Counted from the first letter of the stretch, positions 1 through 7,788 are shown. The stretch: DNA of 59,040 bases from Alphaproteobacteria bacterium (GCA_017935485.1 JAGBHO010000026.1:1-59040); one strand, 5' to 3'. Made by a program: numbers and translations. The notes: a model not told the origin generated them from the letters alone.

Positions 1-211
1 AGTGCATCAGAGGGAGGGAAAACGATTCGCCATAACGATTCTAAAAATTTTGCATCTTTTATATCAAAAGACCGAGTCCTTATTCCGATTCCGTATTTAG
101 AATCCGTCCTTAACACAATATCTTGTTCTGTAGATTCTGAAACTAAAAAGGGATTTTGTAAATTTAAGCTTTTTTTGTGACTCTTGTGTACAAATATGTG
201 TATTATGTCAA
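1..211 (-). CDS. Possible partial reading frame running off the window edge
   Basis: The minus strand is open from just after a TAG near position 213 to the window edge and translates to a coherent-looking peptide (it includes DSKYGIGIRTRSFD). No ATG is present. A GTG near 117 is the only conventional start, so this may be the broken start of a gene, a decayed fragment, or chance in AT-rich DNA. I do not recognise the family. Low confidence. Confidence 0.25.
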
Positions 212-445
212 GAATCTATCGCGCTGAAAATCAATAATAATTTTTGTGTAAAAAAAGGTTAATCTTTTTATCCACTATTGTGAAAAATTTTTTTAATGGA
301 ATTATAGAAGGATAGCGTTGTCAAGCCGTAAAAAGAAGTTTTTGCCCCTTGTTTGCATGATTTATTTCGCTCAGAATATCAGCATGTTCAAGATGATGAC
401 TATTGGAAATTTTGAAATAACAAAACAAATAAAATTTTTCTGTGC

Positions 446-461
446 ATACCATATATAGACA
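446..461 (+). promoter_or_regulatory. NrdR box 1
   Basis: The 16-mer ATACCATATATAGACA matches the NrdR repressor consensus (acaCwAtATaTwGtgt) at the central ATATAT core and the flanking C and G, with divergence in the outer right arm. Its first base lies exactly 32 bp before that of the second box. NrdR boxes normally come as pairs about three helical turns apart, so the spacing supports the call. Confidence 0.65.
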
Positions 462-477
462 TGTTTACATTTTATTA

Positions 478-493
478 ATACTATATATTGTAT
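478..493 (+). promoter_or_regulatory. NrdR box 2
   Basis: ATACTATATATTGTAT is a near-perfect NrdR box (14 of 16 consensus positions by eye). It lies about 60 bp upstream of nrdD and overlaps a possible -10 element of a promoter whose -35 would be TTTACA at 464-469, between the two boxes. Such an arrangement fits repression of the anaerobic reductase operon by (d)ATP-loaded NrdR. The nrdR gene itself is not in the window. Confidence 0.75.
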
Positions 494-551
494 GCTCATT
501 ATCAGATGATGTTACTGATAATTTGGTTTATAATATAAAAATAATGAAGGA

Positions 552-2627
552 ATGAGCAAAGATATGTCCGTAAACGATAACAACGCTTCTCAGGAAAAAG
601 ATACCGAGAACATCTCTTTTGACAGTGTTACCAAAAGAGATGGCACCTTAGCCCCTTTTGACAATACCAGAATTTTTAATGCAATTAACAAAGCCGGCAC
701 CACAACCGGTGAATTCGGCGAAGAAGAAAGCTGGCTTTTGACCGCACAGGTTATGAAAGTCATGAAACATAAATTTGCCGAGTCTCTTCCTTCAATCGAG
801 CAAATTCAGGACATTGTTGAGCAGGTTTTGATCTCCGCCAACTATTTTGCCACCGCCAAGGCCTATATCCTGTACCGTGATCAGCGCAACCGCATGCGTT
901 CTGACAAAAAGGTCATGGTTGATGTTGAAAGCTCTATCAATGAATATCTTGAGAAGCTTGACTGGCGCGTTAATGCCAATGCCAATCAGGGCTATTCCAA
1001 CGGCGGTTTGATTTTGAACGTTTCCGGCAAGGTAACGGCCAACTACTGGCTGAGCCACGTTTATCCGGCAGCTGTCGGAGAAGCGCACCGCAACGGCGAT
1101 GTCCATATTCACGATTTGGATATGCTTGCCGCTTATTGCGCCGGCTGGTCTTTGAAGAACCTGTTGCACGAAGGCTTTAACGGCGTTCCGGGCAAAGCCG
1201 AAGCCGGTCCCGCCAAACATTTGTCTGCCGCTGTCGGCCAGATGGTAAACTTTATGGGCACTTTGCAAAACGAATGGGCCGGTGCGCAGGCTTTCTCTTC
1301 TGTCGACACTTATCTGGCTCCGTATGTCCGCGCCGATCATCTGACTTATGAGCAGGTTGAACAGTCTTTTCAGGAACTGATTTATAACCTGAACGTTCCT
1401 TCGCGTTGGGGTTCTCAGACTCCGTTTACCAATTTTACTTTTGACTGGGTATGTCCGGAAGACATGCGCGACAAGCATCCGATGATTGCCGGTGTTGAGC
1501 AGGACTTTACATACGGTGATTTGACCGAAGAAATGCACATGATTAACAAAGCATATATTTCGGTTATGATGAAAGGCGATATCAAAGGCCGTCCGTTCAC
1601 TTTCCCGATCCCGACTTATAATATGACTCCTGATTTTCCGTGGGAAGATGAAAACACCGAACTGTTGTTTGAAATGACAGCCAAATACGGCCTGCCTTAT
1701 TTCCAGAACTTCATCAATTCGGTCTTAAAACCGGGACAAATCCGTTCAATGTGCTGCCGTCTGCAACTTGACCTGCGCGAACTTTTGGCCAAAGGCAACG
1801 GCTTGTTTGGTTCTGCCGAGCAGACCGGTTCAATCGGTGTGGTCACCATTAACTGCGCCCGCCTCGGATATGTTTATAAAGGCGACGAACATGGCTTGTT
1901 AAACCGTGTTGACGAGCTGTTGGAACTGGCCAAAACTTCTTTGGAAATTAAGCGTAAGGTTATTCAGCGCCTGATTGACAACGGCTTGTTCCCGTATACC
2001 AAACGTTATCTCGGCACGTTGCGCAATCACTTCTCGACCTTCGGTGTTAACGGCATTAACGAGATGATCCGCAACTTTACCAATGACGAACATAATATTG
2101 CCGATGAATGGGGGCAGAACTTTGCCGAGAATTTCCTGAACCATATTCGTGAAAAAATGGTCAAGATTCAGGAAGAAACCGGACATATGTATAACCTTGA
2201 AGCCACGCCGGCCGAAAGCGCTACTTATCGTTTTGCCCGTGAAGACAAGAAGAGATTTAAAGGAATCCTTCAGGCCGGGACGGAAGAAAATCCGTATTAT
2301 ACCAATTCTTCCCAGCTGCCGGTCAATTATACGGATGATCCGTTTGAGGCTTTGGAATTGCAGGAAAAACTGCAAACCAAATATACCGGCGGTACCGTAC
2401 TGCACCTTTACATGGGACAAAGAGTTTCATCAGCCAAAGTCTGCCGCGACATTGTCCGCCGCGTTCTGACTAACTACCGTCTGCCTTATGTCACCATTAC
2501 GCCGACCTTCTCAATTTGCCCGAAGCACGGCTATATTTCCGGTGAACATAAGTATTGCCCGATCTGTGATGAAGAGAAAAAGGCAGAGAAAAGAAGAGCC
2601 GCGGCTTCCAGAAAAGAAGTTGCATAA
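552..2627 (+). CDS. nrdD: Anaerobic (class III) ribonucleoside-triphosphate reductase, catalytic subunit lacking its glycyl-radical domain
   Basis: It reduces ribonucleoside triphosphates to deoxy forms without oxygen. An ATP-cone lies at about residues 24-115 (TKRDGTLAPFD at its start), followed by the ten-stranded barrel with the thiol-radical cysteine region (DMLAAYCAGW, Cys196) and a second cysteine pair (SMCCRLQLD, Cys401/402). A zinc-binding CPKH...CPIC segment sits near the C-terminus. The family normally continues for about 60 residues to a glycyl-radical loop (RVxGY). Here the protein stops after a basic tail, and that loop is encoded by the next gene. AAGGA at 547-551 abuts the first ATG, so the in-frame ATG at 564 (MSVNDNN) may be the true start. 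Expression is probably NrdR-controlled. Confidence 0.95.
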   Translation: MSKDMSVNDNNASQEKDTENISFDSVTKRDGTLAPFDNTRIFNAINKAGTTTGEFGEEESWLLTAQVMKVMKHKFAESLPSIEQIQDIVEQVLISANYFATAKAYILYRDQRNRMRSDKKVMVDVESSINEYLEKLDWRVNANANQGYSNGGLILNVSGKVTANYWLSHVYPAAVGEAHRNGDVHIHDLDMLAAYCAGWSLKNLLHEGFNGVPGKAEAGPAKHLSAAVGQMVNFMGTLQNEWAGAQAFSSVDTYLAPYVRADHLTYEQVEQSFQELIYNLNVPSRWGSQTPFTNFTFDWVCPEDMRDKHPMIAGVEQDFTYGDLTEEMHMINKAYISVMMKGDIKGRPFTFPIPTYNMTPDFPWEDENTELLFEMTAKYGLPYFQNFINSVLKPGQIRSMCCRLQLDLRELLAKGNGLFGSAEQTGSIGVVTINCARLGYVYKGDEHGLLNRVDELLELAKTSLEIKRKVIQRLIDNGLFPYTKRYLGTLRNHFSTFGVNGINEMIRNFTNDEHNIADEWGQNFAENFLNHIREKMVKIQEETGHMYNLEATPAESATYRFAREDKKRFKGILQAGTEENPYYTNSSQLPVNYTDDPFEALELQEKLQTKYTGGTVLHLYMGQRVSSAKVCRDIVRRVLTNYRLPYVTITPTFSICPKHGYISGEHKYCPICDEEKKAEKRRAAASRKEVA

Positions 2628-2659
2628 GAGTAAAATTCAATTAACCAATGGAGAAAGAA

Positions 2660-2857
2660 ATGAACACTATTAATTTTGAAGATGTAAAATTAAACGATGA
2701 AGAAAGACAGCCCTGCGAAATCTGGACCAGAGTAATGGGCTATCACCGTCCGGTTTCCGAGTTCAACAAGGGTAAAAAATCTGAGTTTTACTCTCGTGTA
2801 TGCTTCTGCGAAAGCAAAGCCGTAAACATTGAAGCTATGGACGTTGCGGCAGAATAA
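2660..2857 (+). CDS. Stand-alone glycyl-radical domain of the class III ribonucleotide reductase
   Basis: This 65-residue protein carries CEIWTRVMGYHRPVSEFN, the C-terminal glycyl-radical segment of NrdD, with the radical glycine at residue 27 and a cysteine (Cys19) ahead of it as in full-length enzymes. GGAG at 2650-2653 is six bases before the ATG at 2660, so I prefer this start to the in-frame ATG at 2648. A stop (TAA 2642-2644) sits in its own frame just upstream, and the preceding nrdD lies in another frame with its own stop, so this is a separate translation unit and not a simple frameshift. By inference it docks onto NrdD and NrdG generates the radical on it, in the manner of the free-standing spare part GrcA/YfiD for pyruvate formate-lyase. 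Confidence 0.85.
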   Translation: MNTINFEDVKLNDEERQPCEIWTRVMGYHRPVSEFNKGKKSEFYSRVCFCESKAVNIEAMDVAAE

Positions 2858-2878
2858 TAAATTCGGTTAAGTAATAAG

Positions 2879-2919
2879 TCTCCGGTAGGATAATTTGTCA
2901 TCATACCGGAGATTTTTTT
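2879..2919 (+). terminator. Intrinsic terminator between the glycyl-radical gene and nrdG
   Basis: A 9-bp stem (TCTCCGGTA / TACCGGAGA) with a 16-base loop is followed by seven T residues. It lies inside the nrd cluster, so it probably dampens rather than abolishes transcription into nrdG, making less activase than reductase. Confidence 0.75.
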
Positions 2920-2931
2920 AAGGAAAAGGAT

Positions 2932-3633
2932 ATGCAGAAAATCAATATCGGCGGAATAGAGCGTTTTAGCCTTGTTGACTATCCGGGGCAGGTCGCAGCA
3001 GTCATCTTTTTGCAGGGCTGCCCGTGGCGATGTCCGTTTTGTTATAATACCGAACTGCAAAAAATCGGGCAGAACGGAAACCATGATTGGAACGTGATTT
3101 TTGAATTTCTGCAAAAAAGAACCAAGGCGCTTGACGCCGTGGTATTCAGCGGCGGCGAACCTCTGGTGCAGGATTCGCTGGAAGAAAAAATTAAAGAAGT
3201 CAAAGCGCTGGGATATAAAATCGGATTGCATACCGGCGGCTACCGCCCGGAACACCTGAAAAAAATTCTGCCCCTGCTGAACTGGGTCGGTTTTGATATC
3301 AAAGCCCCTTTTGACGAAGACAAATATCAAAAGGCGGTCGGCGGCGCCAACCATCTGGCAAAGGTTCGGGAAAGCCTGCAGCTGCTGTTGGAGAACGGGA
3401 TTGGTTTTGAGTGCCGTACGACTTGCGATCCGCGGATTTTGAGCGTTGAGGATATTTATGCCATTGCCGAAGAACTTAAAAACTGCGGCGTGAGAAGCTA
3501 TCATCTGCAAAAATACCGTCCGGTGCCGTCAGACACCGTAACACAGGACTGGCAATGCGAGCAATTCTTTAATAATCCGGAATTAACGGCATATTTACAG
3601 CAAAGTTTCGAGGATTTTGACCTGCGCAAATGA
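2932..3633 (+). CDS. nrdG: Anaerobic ribonucleotide reductase activating protein (radical SAM)
   Basis: A radical-SAM activase that uses a [4Fe-4S] cluster and S-adenosylmethionine to make the glycyl radical on the reductase. The cluster motif is CPWRCPFC (Cys30, Cys34, Cys37, the CX3CX2C spacing), with the SAM-binding FSGGEPL segment after it. At 233 residues it belongs to the longer NrdG2-like/pyruvate formate-lyase-activase-like subgroup rather than the short E. coli type. AGGA a few bases upstream fixes the start. It directly follows the split reductase genes, so its substrate is probably the 65-residue glycyl-radical protein, alone or docked on NrdD. Confidence 0.9.
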   Translation: MQKINIGGIERFSLVDYPGQVAAVIFLQGCPWRCPFCYNTELQKIGQNGNHDWNVIFEFLQKRTKALDAVVFSGGEPLVQDSLEEKIKEVKALGYKIGLHTGGYRPEHLKKILPLLNWVGFDIKAPFDEDKYQKAVGGANHLAKVRESLQLLLENGIGFECRTTCDPRILSVEDIYAIAEELKNCGVRSYHLQKYRPVPSDTVTQDWQCEQFFNNPELTAYLQQSFEDFDLRK

Positions 3634-3634
3634 C

Positions 3635-3662
3635 TTGACATCTCCGGATAATGGCATAAAAT
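3635..3662 (+). promoter_or_regulatory. Sigma-70-type promoter for the CoaD/HD gene
   Basis: TTGACA (3635-3640), a 16-base spacer and TAAAAT (3657-3662) lie about 45 bases before the ATG at 3705. The leader between them is AT-rich and has no Shine-Dalgarno sequence. Confidence 0.65.
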
Positions 3663-3704
3663 AACGCTCCTAAAAAGAATTATTAATTTTAAATTATTGA
3701 AGTT

Positions 3705-4907
3705 ATGAACGGAATCGCATTTTATGCCGGATCTTTTGATCCCTTTACAATCGGTCATTTCCGGATTGTGTGTGAGGCGCTTTGCTCTTATGATAAAGTT
3801 ATTATCGGTATCGGCAATAACCCGTCAAAACGGCCGTTGTTCGGCGCGGAAGACCGCAAGAAACTGATACAATGCAGTTTGCTTGATTTTTTGGATTTGC
3901 TGCAAAACCAACAGCTTTGCAATTATCAATTTTCAGATTCGGAAAAAATGGCGCTTGAGCGTCTGCAAAAAGATTCTGAATGTGTAAAAATTGTTATTTA
4001 TCAGGGCTTAACTGTCGATGCCGCATTGCAAAATGACGCCGAATGTCTGATTCGCGGTCAACGTAACCAGACAGACGAAGTGCAGGAAAAATACCTGTCT
4101 GTAATTAACGGCCGGCTTTTGGATATTCGCCGTCGCTGTTTAAAAACAGAGGTAATTCCGGTATCGGATGAAAATTTGGCAGTCGTATCATCATCGACGG
4201 TCAAAAACCTTTGCGCCGTCGGCGAGTATATTGCCGCTATGGCATATGTCGCGCCAAGCGTGCATAATGCGTTGATGAAAAAATATCTGCGTCAGGTTTT
4301 CATGAGTGCATACCGTGAGGTCGTTCCCGGATATTTTAACGGACAGCCGGAAAAAGCATGGCAGGAACTGTGCCGGGTTTATGAAAAAAGAGCTTATCAT
4401 AACCTGAGCCATCTGGCTTACGGGATAAACTATTTTAACATTTACTGCCGCCTTTGGAAAAATTTGCCGGACATAAAACCGGCAGAGTTTTTGTTCGGCT
4501 GGTTCTATCATGATTTTGTCGTCGGTTGTAAGAATGCCGAAGAACAATCTGCCGCCGAGATTGCAGATCTGCTTTATCTCGACAAGAAAACGATTCCCGG
4601 GCTGATTCGCGCAACCGTCCATAGTCCGGATGTTGTCAGGACAACAGAGGCGCAAGAGCTGATTAATGATATTGATTCGGCAATTCTGGGTGACAATGCC
4701 AATTACGGCAGGTATAGTCTTGGAATTCGCCATGAATATGCCGATGTCAAAACAGATGCTTATGCTGCCGGTCGTATAGGGTTTTTGCAAAAACAACTGA
4801 AAACGGAAATTTTCCGTTCAATGTTTTTCAAATGTCTGTTGCTTGAAGAAGACGCCCGTGCAAATATGCAAAGAGAAGTGCAGTATTGGCAAAATCTGCG
4901 CAAATAA
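3705..4907 (+). CDS. CoaD-like nucleotidyltransferase fused to an HD-type phosphohydrolase
   Basis: Two domains are joined in 400 residues. Residues 1 to about 190 resemble phosphopantetheine adenylyltransferase (CoaD): GSFDPFTIGH near the start is the nucleotide-binding signature, and LIRGQRNQTDEVQ and SSSTVKNL match later CoaD blocks, with an insertion of about 25 residues after the first third. Residues about 205-400 match the metal-dependent HD family COG4339: YHNLSH (His232, His236), FYHD (His269-Asp270), then the IDSAILG and IRHEY blocks. CoaD makes dephospho-CoA from phosphopantetheine. The hydrolase substrate is unknown. Fusion to a hydrolase suggests proofreading or turnover of a nucleotide product, but whether it is the cell's only CoaD cannot be told from here. 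Confidence 0.8.
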   Translation: MNGIAFYAGSFDPFTIGHFRIVCEALCSYDKVIIGIGNNPSKRPLFGAEDRKKLIQCSLLDFLDLLQNQQLCNYQFSDSEKMALERLQKDSECVKIVIYQGLTVDAALQNDAECLIRGQRNQTDEVQEKYLSVINGRLLDIRRRCLKTEVIPVSDENLAVVSSSTVKNLCAVGEYIAAMAYVAPSVHNALMKKYLRQVFMSAYREVVPGYFNGQPEKAWQELCRVYEKRAYHNLSHLAYGINYFNIYCRLWKNLPDIKPAEFLFGWFYHDFVVGCKNAEEQSAAEIADLLYLDKKTIPGLIRATVHSPDVVRTTEAQELINDIDSAILGDNANYGRYSLGIRHEYADVKTDAYAAGRIGFLQKQLKTEIFRSMFFKCLLLEEDARANMQREVQYWQNLRK

Positions 4908-4913
4908 TATGCA

Positions 4914-4948
4914 GCCCTTCTGTTTTTTGCAGAGGGGCACATTTTTTT
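4914..4948 (+). terminator. Intrinsic terminator after the CoaD/HD gene
   Basis: GCCCTTCTG pairs with CAGAGGGGC (one G-U pair) around a short T-rich loop, and a T run follows at 4942-4948. It closes the monocistronic CoaD/HD gene. Confidence 0.7.
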
Positions 4949-4975
4949 CCGGCCGCATAAAGCTTCCGATTCTTC

Positions 4976-5006
4976 TTGACATTTTTGCCGCGATGGTGTC
5001 TATAAC
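4976..5006 (+). promoter_or_regulatory. Probable promoter for the NADAR gene
   Basis: TTGACA (4976-4981) and TATAAC (5001-5006) are separated by 19 bases, slightly longer than ideal. They lie 39 bases before the ATG at 5045, with an AT-rich leader that lacks a Shine-Dalgarno sequence. Confidence 0.5.
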
Positions 5007-5044
5007 AAGTACAAACCAATTTTTATTTTTATAATTTTAATAAG

Positions 5045-5527
5045 ATGAAAACACAAAATTTTCAGTTTAAGACAAGTGAGAAAGAAGCGATTGTAAACTT
5101 CAACGAGAAAGAGTTTAACTTTTTAAGCAATGCCTTTCCCGAGAAAATCATTATCCAGCTGGACGGTGTTATTTTTAACAATGTCGAAACGGCTTATCAG
5201 GCTGCCAAAGTGACGGATCCGATGACAAGAAAAAAAATTTCCAGAATGAGTCCGTCAGAAGCCAAAGGCTTTGTAACGCATCCGACAACGCCGTGCTGGA
5301 ATGATACAAAATACAAGGTTATGTTCAATCTGCTTTGGCAAAAATTTTACGGTAACGATGATATGAAGCAAAAATTGTTGGCTACCGGTGATCGGGAAAT
5401 TGTCAAATTAAACGGCTCCGGCGATATTTATTGGGGAGTTTGTAAAATTGGAGATGATTACATCGGAGAAAATAATATTGGCGAAATATTAATGAATATC
5501 CGTGAAAAATTGCGGAATCTCGCTTAA
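5045..5527 (+). CDS. NADAR/YbiA-family N-glycosidase
   Basis: A 160-residue protein of the NADAR (DUF1768, YbiA/RibX) family. Diagnostic segments are FLSNAFP near residue 26, VETAYQAAK near residue 55, and the C-terminal YWGV...GENNIGEILMNIRE. Known members cleave the N-glycosidic bond of riboflavin-pathway intermediates or remove ADP-ribose from bases, which has been read as metabolite damage control. The length is normal for the family. It is monocistronic between two terminators and starts with an ATG in an AT-rich context, without a ribosome site. The exact substrate cannot be assigned. Confidence 0.85.
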   Translation: MKTQNFQFKTSEKEAIVNFNEKEFNFLSNAFPEKIIIQLDGVIFNNVETAYQAAKVTDPMTRKKISRMSPSEAKGFVTHPTTPCWNDTKYKVMFNLLWQKFYGNDDMKQKLLATGDREIVKLNGSGDIYWGVCKIGDDYIGENNIGEILMNIREKLRNLA

Positions 5528-5535
5528 ATCTGAAT

Positions 5536-5569
5536 AAAAAAGCTTCGTCTGTTCGGACGAAGCTTTTTT
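5536..5569. terminator. Bidirectional terminator between convergent genes
   Basis: A 9-bp stem AGCTTCGTC/GACGAAGCT with a six-base loop is flanked by A5 on the left and T5-7 on the right. It can end transcription of both the NADAR gene and the convergent flavin reductase gene. Confidence 0.85.
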
Positions 5570-5573
5570 TGTA

Positions 5574-6350
5574 TTATATTTTGCCTTTTGCTTTTTTGAA
5601 AGCTTTGTTGTTTCCGTATTTCTTTTTGGGATGTGACTCGGCGATTCCGGTCTGGGCTTTTTGAAACTTGGATTTCCCGTCAAATTTGCGTGCAGCCTTT
5701 TGAATAAGTTTTGTATCTTTTTTCAAGCCGTCTTTTTTGCTCTCTTTAACCTCAACTTTAATTTCTGCCATCTTCTGCATCATTTTGAGTCGGTTTTTTT
5801 CTACCGAAAATCCAAACTTTCCGAGCTGGCGCCCCAAAGTATAATAATGCCCGTGTGCATAGGCCAGAATTCCTGCCTTTTCAAGGGCAAGGCGGCCTTC
5901 GGCGTCAATATGCCGGTCATCAACGTTAACAGCGGCAATTTCGGCAATAAACATGTCATGCGTACCGTAATGCTGAATATCTTTGACTTTGCATTCCAGC
6001 GAAACCGGCGCTTCGGCAACCTGCGGAGCCTTAACTTGGGAGCAGGGCAATGCGGTCAGTTTCATTTCTTTGAACTTGTTAATGTCGCGGCCGGATTTCA
6101 CGCCGCAATAATCGGTTGCCGCCGCCAAGGCTAGTGTCGGCAGATTGATGACAAATTCTTTGCTTTTGCAGATAATCTCGTGCGAGTAACGGGAAGGGCG
6201 AATGGAAACATAGGTCATTGGCGGTTCGGAAGAAATAATGCCGGTCCATGCCGCGGTCATGATATTGGGTTTTTCCATCGTTCCGGAAGAAATCAGAGCC
6301 GGAGGTACCGGAGCTAAAATAGTGCCTGCTTTCCATGTGATTTTGGTCAT
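5574..6350 (-). CDS. Flavin reductase-like FMN-binding protein (flavoredoxin type) with a basic tail
   Basis: 258 residues from the ATG at 6350, chosen because AGGAG sits at 6356-6362 on the minus strand. Upstream ATG 6413 lacks a ribosome site. Residues 1 to about 190 form the flavin reductase-like split barrel (start MTKITWKAG, then PNIMTAAW and the SIRPSRYSHEII segment), which binds FMN and transfers electrons from NAD(P)H or partner redox proteins. The last 65 or so residues are lysine-rich and low complexity, which is unusual for the family and could bind nucleic acid or a partner. It is divergent from a LysR-type regulator, a common pairing for redox enzymes. Confidence 0.85.
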   Translation of the reverse strand: MTKITWKAGTILAPVPPALISSGTMEKPNIMTAAWTGIISSEPPMTYVSIRPSRYSHEIICKSKEFVINLPTLALAAATDYCGVKSGRDINKFKEMKLTALPCSQVKAPQVAEAPVSLECKVKDIQHYGTHDMFIAEIAAVNVDDRHIDAEGRLALEKAGILAYAHGHYYTLGRQLGKFGFSVEKNRLKMMQKMAEIKVEVKESKKDGLKKDTKLIQKAARKFDGKSKFQKAQTGIAESHPKKKYGNNKAFKKAKGKI

Positions 6351-6444
6351 CGGATACTCCTTTGGCAAAAGTTGATAATTTCTAGCATTAATCCAATTTT
6401 TTTCATAGGGCAAATAAAAAAATGAAAAATTTTTTCAAAAAAGC

Positions 6445-6471
6445 TTGTCAAATTAAAAAAGATATTATAAA
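6445..6471 (+). promoter_or_regulatory. Candidate promoter for the LysR-type gene
   Basis: TTGTCA (6445-6450) and TATAAA (6466-6471), with a 15-base spacer, lie in the 211-base divergent region between the flavin reductase and the regulator. The spacing is short, so this is tentative. Confidence 0.35.
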
Positions 6472-6561
6472 TTTCAACTTATAGTTAGATGATGCTGAGG
6501 GGCAGTATTATCTGTATCAAAAAAGATTATTGCATTTTCGAATATTTAGAAAGAATCTTAC

Positions 6562-7431
6562 ATGAAGAGAATCATGAATAAAATTGACGCTTTCTATATG
6601 ATTGCGGCAATTCATAAACACGGCGGAAAACGCAAAGCAGCCGAATCAATGGGCCTGTCTGTTGATACGCTTAACAAATACGTGGAGGAACTTGAAGGGG
6701 AATTGGGAATCCGCCTGCTGATCATTAACAGTAAGGGCTGCAGCTTAACGCCGTTTGCCCAAAAGATTGTTTCAAGCACTAATAATATTACGGATATTAT
6801 AGACAGTACGTTTCACGATATTCCCAAACACGGGGATTTGCAGGGTGAAGTTAACGTTTGTATGACCAACAATGTTCTGCCCAATATTGAGCTCTGGAAA
6901 ATTGATGCTTTTATGGATGAATTCCCCAAAATAAACATAAACAGCACAGTGATAAATAACCGTAATGATTTTGCCAATTATAATTATGATATCGGAATGT
7001 GTTTCAGCGAATTGCCTGATCGCAATAAGGTTCTGCTGTATCAGGTCCCTGTTCGTTTTAAGCTGTTTGCCTCGCCGGAATATTTGGCGACATACGGCTA
7101 TCCGAGAAATATAGAAGATATGAAAACCAGCTTCCGCCTGTTGAATAAGACCACGGATCGTAATATAAAACCGTGGAATGAGATTATGAAAAATGCAGCC
7201 AATATAAGATTTTCATCAAACTCGTCCTCTTTTTTGATAAAAGCGATCGCTTGCGGTGCGGGTATCGGCCTGCTTCCCAAACATTATGAAGATAAAGGCC
7301 TCGTTTGTTTGGATAATTTCGAATACAACATTACTGAGCCGTTTTATTTGTTTGCGGATGCCAAAACCAAAGATATTCCCCGTGTCCGGATGGTGATTGA
7401 TTATCTTAAACAGCATATGAAAGAAATGTAA
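6562..7431 (+). CDS. LysR-type transcriptional regulator
   Basis: 289 residues. The N-terminal winged helix-turn-helix is clear (FYMIAAIHKHGGKRKAAESMGLS, then VEELEGELGIRLL), followed by a linker helix and a substrate-binding-like effector domain from about residue 95 (GEVNVCMTNNV). The length is slightly below the family average of about 300. The start is either 6562 or the in-frame ATG at 6574. It is transcribed away from the flavin reductase gene, so LysR-family practice suggests that it controls that gene and itself from the shared region. The inducer is unknown. Confidence 0.85.
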   Translation: MKRIMNKIDAFYMIAAIHKHGGKRKAAESMGLSVDTLNKYVEELEGELGIRLLIINSKGCSLTPFAQKIVSSTNNITDIIDSTFHDIPKHGDLQGEVNVCMTNNVLPNIELWKIDAFMDEFPKININSTVINNRNDFANYNYDIGMCFSELPDRNKVLLYQVPVRFKLFASPEYLATYGYPRNIEDMKTSFRLLNKTTDRNIKPWNEIMKNAANIRFSSNSSSFLIKAIACGAGIGLLPKHYEDKGLVCLDNFEYNITEPFYLFADAKTKDIPRVRMVIDYLKQHMKEM

Positions 7432-7788
7432 AAAGAATCGCCGGTGCCAGGGTAAAGATTCGGAAATTATCCGGAAAATATGTTTCAAAACGGCAGTTTT
7501 CTGCGGAATCGCGGTATAATAGTATGACATATTAGCTTATTCTGATAAATAATTTGATACAATATCAAAGCCTTTGCATTTTGGTGTCTTTTTTTCTTAA
7601 AATGTTAAAACATTTTTAACCAATTCTTTTTAGTTTATGCAAACCGCATTAAAGCTGCCCAAGCCCTGACAAAACAGGGTGATGCCAGAACGGCGCCTGT
7701 CGGGCAGAGAACTACGTGTTGATGACTGTCAGAGAACAAGCAGGTAAAACTGCTAAACTTTTTTATGCTTAATTTTAAAGGAAAAAAA
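7432..7788. other. Gene-free region ahead of the 80-residue orphan gene
   Basis: No coding potential is seen. The left part is AT-rich. From 7655 onward it folds into the candidate structured leader listed separately, followed by the ribosome site AAAGGA at 7777-7782. Confidence 0.55.
7655..7764 (+). ncRNA. Candidate structured leader: three-way junction plus terminator hairpin
   Basis: CTGCCC (7655-7660) pairs with GGGCAG (7702-7707). It encloses two hairpins, CCCTG-acaaaa-CAGGG (7664-7679) and GCC-agaac-GGC (7684-7694), giving a three-way junction. Downstream, AGCAG/CTGCT (7739-7754) forms a hairpin followed by a T6 run (7759-7764), just before the ribosome site of the next gene. The layout resembles an aptamer plus expression platform, or a small RNA with its own terminator. 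It does not match any riboswitch class I can recall. Confidence 0.4.

Larger units (their letters stand above)
212..551. other. AT-rich non-coding region upstream of nrdD
   Basis: About 340 bases with no supportable gene on either strand. The only recognisable content is in the last 110 bases: two NrdR-like boxes (446-461 and 478-493) and a TATAAT hexamer at 529-534 directly upstream of the reductase gene. The rest is homopolymer-rich A/T sequence. Confidence 0.6.

Noticed and set aside
792..1538. A 248-residue minus-strand reading frame inside nrdD
   Set aside because: It lies opposite a well-conserved enzyme, and its composition follows the antisense of that gene, so it is a shadow frame.
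2600..2700. A frameshift joining nrdD and the glycyl-radical gene into one protein
   Set aside because: The small gene's frame has a stop (TAA 2642-2644) upstream and its own ribosome site. A one-base slip would still meet stops.
7655..7764. Cyclic di-GMP or SAM-II riboswitch
   Set aside because: The three-way junction is present, but the conserved loop residues of those classes are not found.
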